Positions 15,079 through 20,782 of a stretch of DNA of 22,576 bases are shown piece after piece; position 1 is the first letter of the stretch; each line of letters starts with the position of its first letter. The notes below the pieces were generated by a model, which worked only from the letters and a program-made list of their open reading frames with translations, did no database searches and had not been told where the DNA came from. A program made the position numbers and the translations under genes. Source of the stretch: a virus; IMG/VR virus record IMGVR_UViG_3300042867_000238, positions 1 to 22,576 of that record; one strand, written 5' to 3'.

Positions 15079-15082
15079 ATAC
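15074..15082 (+). promoter_or_regulatory. Late promoter GATAAATAC
   Basis: Exact match to the late motif, with the endonuclease stop codon TAA (15076-15078) inside it. Start expected near 15087, leaving a 15-base leader with ACAGGAG before the ATG at 15102. This late unit has a proper ribosome site, unlike those at 8815 and 18282. Confidence 0.65.
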
Positions 15083-15101
15083 AACAACAGGAGTATTTAC
15101 C

Positions 15102-15269
15102 ATGGCAAAGATTGTCGAAGATGTATTAGTCATCAAATTTAGTAAAATCGTTAAGGATAGCGAAGAAGAAGGTGGTTCTATCGCTAGTCCTGATATCCAA
15201 GCGGCTTTAGAACAAGTTGCCCAAGAATTAATTGGTGATAGTGTAGTTGTTGAGGTTGTAAAAGCATAA
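15102..15269 (+). CDS. Very small late phage protein (55 aa)
   Basis: 55 residues starting MAKIVEDVLVIKFSKIV; the ATG at 15102 has CAGGAG eight bases upstream, while the in-frame TTG at 15063 is inside the endonuclease gene and is rejected. The middle is DSEEEGGSIASPDIQAALEQV, and the end is a strand VVVEVVKA. The likely fold is strand-helix-strand. I recall closely similar tiny proteins before structural genes in marine phages, without known function. It is the first gene of a late unit and overlaps the next as TAATG. The clean promoter, ribosome site and coupling make it a real gene. Confidence 0.7.
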   Translation: MAKIVEDVLVIKFSKIVKDSEEEGGSIASPDIQAALEQVAQELIGDSVVVEVVKA

Positions 15270-15655
15270 TGAGCCAATCAACCACACTTATCCTGTTGCC
15301 ACAAACAGCATATGTTAATCCAGGCAATGGCTCGCCCTACACAGTTACGGGGAATAGTCAACCAGCTGGAGCATATTATTTAGGCAATAAAGACCTACAA
15401 ACAGTTAATATTAACTTGACAAATTGTACCGGTAATATTACTATTGAAGCAAGTTTAGCTACAACACCAACTAGTACTGATTGGTTTAAAGTATATGAGT
15501 TAGAGGCTAACGCAAATGCCGCAAGTAATAGTGCTCCTCAAATTGCGAGTAATGCTTCTGTTTATACAAATGTAAATGGTAACTTTGTTTATATGAGAGC
15601 TAGGGTAGTAGACTTTCAAGGTGGATTAGTTAATTTTGTGAAATTAAGTTATTGA
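15269..15655 (+). CDS. Small beta-rich virion protein
   Basis: 128 residues, dominated by beta-forming residues and Asn/Thr/Ala. It begins MSQSTTLILLPQTAYVNPG, has the strand pair TVNINLTNCTGNITIEASLA (about 49-68), DWFKVYELEANANAASNSA and VYTNVNGNFVYMRARVVDFQGG. This resembles small structural proteins with a sandwich fold in marine T4-like phages (tail tip or capsid decoration); which one I cannot tell. It is translationally coupled to the 55-residue gene and is followed after one base by the nucleotidylyltransferase fusion, all behind one late promoter. The virion role is inferred. Confidence 0.65.
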   Translation: MSQSTTLILLPQTAYVNPGNGSPYTVTGNSQPAGAYYLGNKDLQTVNINLTNCTGNITIEASLATTPTSTDWFKVYELEANANAASNSAPQIASNASVYTNVNGNFVYMRARVVDFQGGLVNFVKLSY

Positions 15656-15656
15656 T

Positions 15657-17198
15657 ATGAGTACAGTCGTTATAATGCCGGGAGGTTTTCATCCGTTTCA
15701 CGCAGGTCACGCATCATTGTATCAAAGTGCATTAAAAGCATTTCCTGATGCAGAAGTATATGTGGCTGCAACCAACGATACTAAAACACGTCCGTTCCCT
15801 TTTGCTATTAAAGAAAAATTAGCTAAGGTAGCAGGTGTTGCTCCCGGGCATTTTGTGCAAGTAAAGAGTCCGTTTCAACCTAGAGAAATCACAAGACATT
15901 TCAATCCAGAACAAGATGTATTAATTTTTGTTCGTAGTGAAAAAGATAAGACAGAGCAACCCAAGCCAGGTGGTACAAAAAAAGATGGCACACCTGCTTA
16001 CTTTCAACCATGGACTGGTAAAAATATAGAGCCATTTAGTAAACATGCTTATATGGTTTATTTGCCTACTGTAGAGTTTGGTCCTGGAATAACAAGTGCG
16101 ACAGAGATACGTAATGCATGGCCCAAGTTAGATGACCGTCGAAAGACCGCAATGGTTATGAGTTTGTATCCTGCAACACAGAAGAATCCTAAGTTAGCCG
16201 CTAATGTTGTTAAGATGTTAGATATGGGTATGGGTAATGAATTAGATGAGGGTTGGAAAAATACTATTGCCAGTGGTGCAATGGCATTAAGTGCGTTGGG
16301 TGCCGGTGCACAGACTATGCCTAATATAAATCCGCAACAGGTTGAACTTACAACCAAATATTATAATGTATTAGTTCAACGAGCAAAAGAAGATGGTAGA
16401 GAATTAGATAGAAGAACCTTAAACTCTTTAAAAGCAAAAGCAGAAAATGCTGCCGCATTAAAAATTCAACAATCATCTACTCCACCTCAACAGGGATTCC
16501 CTACTCAAGGTAATGAGCGTAAAGTATCTAAAGATGCGGCTCAATTTGAATCTTACGGTATGGCGGAAGGCACAAGTCTATCAGTAGAACAGCTTGCGCA
16601 CATCAGTGATAAAGCGTTAGATGATGCTTATCACTATGGTCGTAGCACACCAGGGGCAAACTTTGGTTGGATGGCTAACATACAATCAGCAAAGGCCGCA
16701 AAGAGATTGATTGATGCAGGTGAAACTGATATTGAAAAGATTAGTGATGCTATCCATCAGGGTTGGAATGTAACCGCGGCTGCTGACTATAAAGGTAAAC
16801 TTCAATTAGATACACCTACTCCAGATGAGAAGAAGTTAAAACGTGCTAAGTTAGCAATGCAATCTTATAGTCAACTGCCAGAAGAAGAAAAAGAAAAGGA
16901 TCGTGTCGTAGCACGTGCATTGTTACAAGCAATTAACGGAGACACATTAGAAGAAGGTCCCTTTGTTCAACGTATTGTTAACCCTAACAAAATCAATATT
17001 TATATAAAACCAAACAATAATAAACCTCCTTTACTTATTGCAACAGATATACCGTATGCGTTATTAGACAAGTATATTAATAAAGCTATTAGTAAATATC
17101 CGCAATTTAAACAAACAGACTTTTCCTTTAAATCTGCAGATAGAGTTATAGCAGAAACTAATTTGTCCGAAAGTGCTGATTACTTAGAAGAAAAATAA
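15657..17198 (+). CDS. Nucleotidylyltransferase fused to cleavable-looking modules, including a RyR-like domain
   Basis: 513 residues. Residues 1-190 are a cytidylyltransferase-like (HIGH superfamily) domain: GGFHPFHAGHASL (9-21) carries the HxGH motif and GITSATEIR (144-152) the ISSTxxR-like motif. Such enzymes transfer a nucleotide to a phosphorylated substrate, as in NMNAT or pantetheine-phosphate adenylyltransferase; the substrate here is unknown. LDEGW (196-200) then starts an Ala/Gly-rich hydrophobic stretch (205-219). MAEG (302-305) precedes a helical region whose QSYSQLPEEEKEKDR and ARALLQAI pattern (402-426) resembles RyR domains. LEEG (431-434) and LSES follow near the end. The hydrophobic-x-Glu/Gly sites match the T4 prohead protease consensus and separate the domains. 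N-terminal enzyme fold likely; RyR call and cleavage are inference. Confidence 0.72.
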   Translation: MSTVVIMPGGFHPFHAGHASLYQSALKAFPDAEVYVAATNDTKTRPFPFAIKEKLAKVAGVAPGHFVQVKSPFQPREITRHFNPEQDVLIFVRSEKDKTEQPKPGGTKKDGTPAYFQPWTGKNIEPFSKHAYMVYLPTVEFGPGITSATEIRNAWPKLDDRRKTAMVMSLYPATQKNPKLAANVVKMLDMGMGNELDEGWKNTIASGAMALSALGAGAQTMPNINPQQVELTTKYYNVLVQRAKEDGRELDRRTLNSLKAKAENAAALKIQQSSTPPQQGFPTQGNERKVSKDAAQFESYGMAEGTSLSVEQLAHISDKALDDAYHYGRSTPGANFGWMANIQSAKAAKRLIDAGETDIEKISDAIHQGWNVTAAADYKGKLQLDTPTPDEKKLKRAKLAMQSYSQLPEEEKEKDRVVARALLQAINGDTLEEGPFVQRIVNPNKINIYIKPNNNKPPLLIATDIPYALLDKYINKAISKYPQFKQTDFSFKSADRVIAETNLSESADYLEEK

Positions 17199-17218
17199 TT
17201 TGATCACCTTGTTTTGAT

Positions 17219-17227
17219 GTAAATATT
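17219..17227 (+). promoter_or_regulatory. Late promoter-like GTAAATATT
   Basis: Lies in the 51-base gap before the glycosyltransferase gene. A start near 17231 gives a 19-base leader with AGAGGA (17240-17245) as ribosome site. Same nine bases as at 11412. It is a TAAATATT variant of the GATAAATAC late sites. Confidence 0.45.
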
Positions 17228-17249
17228 ACTATCTTAACAAGAGGATCAA

Positions 17250-18236
17250 ATGGCAACTAAGAAAACAACTGAAAAGGCAACTGCTACTACAGCAAAAGCC
17301 GCAACAAAAACCACAGCAAAAGCACCCGCTAAAGCTACTAAAGCACCCAAAACAGAGAAAACAGTTCCTGTAGAAAAAGTACAGGAAATTGCTGACCAAG
17401 CTCAGACTGCACAAAATCAAGCCCCTGCACCCGGTCAAGTCCAGGTTAACGTAGATTTCTTACGTACAACTAAAGTTCATATCGCTATGCCTTGCTATGG
17501 TGGTATGCTAACAGAATCAACATTTATGTCATTCATCAAGTGGGCAAATACTGCTCGTCAACTTGGTATTGATTGGACATTAGAAACAATGGTTAACGAA
17601 AGTCTTATCAGTCGTGCCCGTAATACACTAACTGCTAAGTTCTTAGATATGCCAGACGCAACACACTTATTCTTTGTTGACGCTGACATTGGTTGGGAAC
17701 CATGGCACTTGTTAGTATTATTGAACCGTGACGTTGATGTTATTGGTGGTCTATACCCAATGAAAACTATGCCAATCAAATGGGTTGTTAACGGATTTGA
17801 AGGCGCTGAAGAAGGTACTGATGGATTACAAGAAGTATCTAAAGCAGGTACGGGTTTCTTATTAATGAAAAAGCACGTATTTGATAAACTCAAATCACAT
17901 CCGGCAGTTAAGCAGTATAAGAACGACATTGGATTAGATCCAAAGTTTGACCAACACTTGAAGACCTACTTTGACACAGCAGTTCGTCAGAATCGTTACT
18001 ACAGTGAAGACTGGACATTCTGTGAAAACTGGCGTGATTTGGGAGGTCGTATCTGGGTAGATAAACGTGTATTGTTACGTCACTCTGGTAGTTATGTATT
18101 CTGTATGGAAAATCAGGAACATTTGATGAAAACGATCGGTCCTATGTACATAGAAGAACAAAACAAAAAAGCACAAGTGGCAGCTCCTATAGTTCCACCT
18201 GATGCTACTGGTGTAGTATCAATCGCTACAACTTAA
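17250..18236 (+). CDS. Glycosyltransferase (GT-A, family 2-like) with histone-H1-like tail
   Basis: 328 residues. Residues 1-45 are Lys/Ala/Thr/Pro-rich (ATKKTTEKATATTAKAATK; then KAPAKATKAPK), like a histone H1 tail. From about 70 a GT-A fold follows: VHIAMPCYGGMLTES (76-90), a long helix, NESLISRARNTL, then HLFFVDADIGWEP (about 138-150) with the metal-binding DxD (DAD). GGLYPMK, KAGTGFLLMKKHVFD and SEDWTFCENWRDLGGRIWVD complete the domain. Such enzymes move sugar from a nucleotide sugar to an acceptor; T4-like phages use them on DNA bases or virion proteins. The acceptor is unknown here, but the basic tail would suit DNA. It has its own late-type promoter and ribosome site and ends at a strong terminator. 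Fold confident; acceptor is speculation. Confidence 0.82.
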   Translation: MATKKTTEKATATTAKAATKTTAKAPAKATKAPKTEKTVPVEKVQEIADQAQTAQNQAPAPGQVQVNVDFLRTTKVHIAMPCYGGMLTESTFMSFIKWANTARQLGIDWTLETMVNESLISRARNTLTAKFLDMPDATHLFFVDADIGWEPWHLLVLLNRDVDVIGGLYPMKTMPIKWVVNGFEGAEEGTDGLQEVSKAGTGFLLMKKHVFDKLKSHPAVKQYKNDIGLDPKFDQHLKTYFDTAVRQNRYYSEDWTFCENWRDLGGRIWVDKRVLLRHSGSYVFCMENQEHLMKTIGPMYIEEQNKKAQVAAPIVPPDATGVVSIATT

Positions 18237-18238
18237 TA

Positions 18239-18268
18239 TAAAGCCCCGAAAGGGGCTTTAATCTTTTT
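18239..18268 (+). terminator. Intrinsic terminator with GAAA tetraloop
   Basis: A nine-base stem TAAAGCCCC / GGGGCTTTA closes on GAAA, followed by ATCTTTTT. It lies three bases after the glycosyltransferase stop and two bases before the next late promoter, so it insulates two late units. Confidence 0.9.
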
Positions 18269-18269
18269 A

Positions 18270-18278
18270 GATAAATAC
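18270..18278 (+). promoter_or_regulatory. Late promoter GATAAATAC
   Basis: Exact match, directly after the terminator's T tract. The core ends only four bases before the ATG at 18282, so the T4 rule predicts a start within the AUG (about 18283). Either the start is one or two bases earlier than in T4 or translation starts elsewhere; the message would be leaderless. Confidence 0.65.
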
Positions 18279-18281
18279 TCT

Positions 18282-19631
18282 ATGGACTTAAAAGAACTAC
18301 ATTCATTCAAACTGTCAGACGCAGTGACATTTCACGACCAGCTGAACCCTAAGCTATTTCGTGGTCAACATCTACAATCTGAAGTAGAACTTCAATTAAA
18401 AACTATTGCAGAAGACTTCCTACAAGAGATGGGAATACACGAGTTAGATGTACGTGATATCACTATTTCTGGAAGTAATGCAGCCTATAGCTATACAAAA
18501 CATAGTGATTTAGATTTACATATTCTAGTCAATATGAATGACCTGCCCGATGATGAAGTATATCGTGAATTCTTTAAAGCTAAAAAAGATTTATATAATG
18601 ATTCACACGATATTACAATAAATGGAATTCCAGTAGAATTATACATACAAGATGCGGCTGAACCTGTAATTAGTTTAGGTGAATATAGTGTTAAAGATAA
18701 GAAATGGTTACGTTTACCAACAAAACGTAGAGCAAACTTTGACCAAACAGCTACCAAAGCAAAATATGAAAAATTATTAGATATTATTGATACAGCATTA
18801 CATTCTAATAAGATAGGTAAAGTTAATAAAGTATTAAAAAAGATTAAACAATATCGTCAAGCTGGATTAGATAACGGTGGTGAGTTTGGTCCCGAGAATC
18901 TAGCATATAAAGCATTACGTAGCCAGGGCTATATTACAAAATTATATGATTTACGTGATAAGTTACACAGTCAACGTTTAAGTATTGAAACAATGTATCA
19001 ACCAATTAAAGATGAGGTTAACGAAGCATTTGATAAACCGTATGAAATACTTCGATGGGAAAAGGGTGACTTTGGTGATGTAGACGCAATAGCACGATTA
19101 GATGACAACACCTTTCTAAGTATCATGTTCAACAAAGGAGTCAGTAAAGATTCAAAAGAGGAAGCATGGAGTGTTGAGTTTTATAGAAACAACAGTCAAG
19201 AAGTCACAGGTGAAGGTGATCAACAACGTGTATTTGCCACTGTATTAAGTGCTATTCAAACATTCATTAAAAAGTACACGCCCAATAAAATAATCTTTGC
19301 GGCAAACAAAGTAGATGACACTGGGCACGACTCACAAAGCAGAGCTAATCTATATGACAAATTAGTTCAGCGTTATGCCAAGTCTTGGGGCTTTAAAGCT
19401 TTCCGTGCAGACACTGGTAACAAAGTTATATACGAATTGAGTAGAGTTAACAAGGTAGAAGAAGCGTCTGGTTACATTCCAAGTGAAAAACAAAAGAATG
19501 ATCCTCGTTTTAGTACAGCATTAACAGTAGATATCAAGCCTGACAGTATCAAAAAGAACGCAAAAGCATTCTATTGGAATACTAGCAGAGCAGGTATTCC
19601 CCCAACAGCAAAGCCATCAGGCAAAATCTAA
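18282..19631 (+). CDS. Pol-beta-type nucleotidyltransferase fused to unknown modules
   Basis: 449 residues. Residues 35-240 carry a nucleotidyltransferase of the DNA polymerase beta superfamily: ITISGSNAAYSYTKHSDLDL (60-79) shows the GS and DxD (D76, D78) signature that binds metal and nucleotide, and GIPVELYIQDA (115-125) sits where the third carboxylate belongs, with Glu instead of Asp. A basic helical region follows. VNEAF (246-250) leads to a second domain (255-390) with EGDQQRVFATVLSAIQTFI, KIIFAANKVDD and SRANLYDKLVQRYAKSWGF, which I recall from mosaic phage proteins and which could be acetyltransferase-like. VEEAS (392-396) precedes a tail with DPRFSTALTVDIKPDSIKKN. The late promoter suggests a virion or late function. 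Substrate unknown. Confidence 0.68.
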   Translation: MDLKELHSFKLSDAVTFHDQLNPKLFRGQHLQSEVELQLKTIAEDFLQEMGIHELDVRDITISGSNAAYSYTKHSDLDLHILVNMNDLPDDEVYREFFKAKKDLYNDSHDITINGIPVELYIQDAAEPVISLGEYSVKDKKWLRLPTKRRANFDQTATKAKYEKLLDIIDTALHSNKIGKVNKVLKKIKQYRQAGLDNGGEFGPENLAYKALRSQGYITKLYDLRDKLHSQRLSIETMYQPIKDEVNEAFDKPYEILRWEKGDFGDVDAIARLDDNTFLSIMFNKGVSKDSKEEAWSVEFYRNNSQEVTGEGDQQRVFATVLSAIQTFIKKYTPNKIIFAANKVDDTGHDSQSRANLYDKLVQRYAKSWGFKAFRADTGNKVIYELSRVNKVEEASGYIPSEKQKNDPRFSTALTVDIKPDSIKKNAKAFYWNTSRAGIPPTAKPSGKI

Positions 19632-19655
19632 TAAGTTTCCATATTATGGTATTTT

Positions 19656-19664
19656 GATAAATAC
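19656..19664 (+). promoter_or_regulatory. Late promoter GATAAATAC
   Basis: Exact match 25 bases after the preceding stop. Start expected near 19669, giving an 18-base leader before the ATG at 19687 with a weak GGA (19675-19677). Confidence 0.6.
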
Positions 19665-19686
19665 ACTATTAGTATGGAAATCCGTT

Positions 19687-20781
19687 ATGAAAATCAAACA
19701 AATCACTGAAACTACAACAGCAGGAGCAATAGCTACTGTAAATTCACCCTTAGGTGCTACTCAAAGTAGAGGAAATCCTAGCATATATGGTGGGAAGAAG
19801 GTAGGCTCTTTATTCAAGGGTAAAAAGACTAAAGTTCCATATGCTAATAGCATCAATGAAAGTGCTGAACTTAGTGAAGCACAACTAGAAGAAGATGATG
19901 TTATTGTCGTTCCGGGGCAAGGTCGTAGTCGTAAAAATGGACTAGTACCTCATGGTAAAAGTCGTGTAGACCATGAAGTTGAGATGGCACGTAGTGATTT
20001 ATTCAGTGCCGCAAAGAATGCTCAACAAGTCTTTTCAATGATTAAAGACCTTAGCGAAGAAGAAGGACTTGATGGTTGGGTACAAGAAAAGATTATTAAA
20101 GCCAATGACTATCTGAACACAATACGTGAATATTTAGAAGGTAAACAAGTTCAAGGTGTATCAGAAGGCTCACAAAGAGGTGATTCACTTGTTACTGACG
20201 CATTAAAAATAATGCGTAGTGCAGAAGTAAGTGATGCTGTAAAGGCACTAAAAACTGTATTAGGAGATAGAGAATACAACAGCCGTCGTGGTTTTTATAA
20301 TTTCTATATTAGACAAATGATTGATGCATATAGTCAACAAGGTGTGGCGGAGGGTGAAGAAAACAAATATGGTAGCCAAGAAAACTGGGATAGCTTGAGA
20401 AAAGATATAAAAAGTCAGTACCCATACAAAAAAGGAACAACTGTAACTGTTCCACACAAAGGAAAGCTGGTTAACGGTAAAATAGTTCGCTATGAGGCCG
20501 GCGGTGGTGGCTACTCTCCTGCATATGTTGTTGATATTGGTGAGTATGAATCAATAATGGTTCAACCAAATAAAGTAAGGAGAGGTGCTACCGAAAGCCT
20601 AGGTACTACCGGTGCTATGACTAATGGCGAGATGGGTGAAGGCAAAAAAGTTGACCGTATGGTTAAGCACGTTGCACAAACTGAAAAGAAACTTGGTCAC
20701 AGTAAAAAAGAAGCAGAGAACATTGCTTGGGCAACAGCTAACAAACGTGGCATGTTAAATAATAAGAATAAGAAAGCGTAA
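19687..20781 (+). CDS. Mosaic late protein, probable head-internal or virion protein
   Basis: 364 residues from ATG 19687; the TTG at 19654 overlaps the promoter and the ATG at 19674 is out of frame. It starts MKIKQITETTTAGAIATVNS, and a basic GKKVGSLFKGKKTK stretch follows. Then come INES and LSEA sites (56-65), a helical domain (88-152, KSRVDHEVEMARSDLFSAAK to TIREYLEGKQ), VSEG (158-161), a second helical piece, VAEG (220-223), a small beta domain (TVTVPHKGKLVNGKIVRYE), and MGEG (316-319). The end is KKVDRMVKHVAQTEKKLG and a KKEAENIAWATANKRGM segment, a tail I recall from many phage mosaic proteins. No enzyme motif is visible. The hydrophobic-x-Glu sites at domain joints suggest prohead protease processing; a head-internal place is inference. 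Confidence 0.65.
   Translation: MKIKQITETTTAGAIATVNSPLGATQSRGNPSIYGGKKVGSLFKGKKTKVPYANSINESAELSEAQLEEDDVIVVPGQGRSRKNGLVPHGKSRVDHEVEMARSDLFSAAKNAQQVFSMIKDLSEEEGLDGWVQEKIIKANDYLNTIREYLEGKQVQGVSEGSQRGDSLVTDALKIMRSAEVSDAVKALKTVLGDREYNSRRGFYNFYIRQMIDAYSQQGVAEGEENKYGSQENWDSLRKDIKSQYPYKKGTTVTVPHKGKLVNGKIVRYEAGGGGYSPAYVVDIGEYESIMVQPNKVRRGATESLGTTGAMTNGEMGEGKKVDRMVKHVAQTEKKLGHSKKEAENIAWATANKRGMLNNKNKKA
20152..20169 (+). repeat. Dispersed linker repeat encoding QGVSEG, copy 1
   Basis: Bases read CAAGGTGTATCAGAAGGC. A diverged copy follows 186 bases later in the same gene, and related stretches occur at 16557-16570, 21932-21944 and 22058-22083. All encode a Gly-Val/Met-x-Glu type joint between modules. 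Confidence 0.5.
20338..20355 (+). repeat. Dispersed linker repeat encoding QGVAEG, copy 2
   Basis: Bases read CAAGGTGTGGCGGAGGGT, 13 of 18 identical to copy 1 and in the same frame. The copies sit at module borders, so they could be either protease sites under selection or points of recombination between modules. Confidence 0.5.
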
Positions 20782-20782
20782 T

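Noticed and set aside
19674-19708. ATG between promoter and the mosaic gene at 19687
   Set aside because: Out of frame with the protein and ends after 11 codons; could be a tiny leader but nothing supports it.
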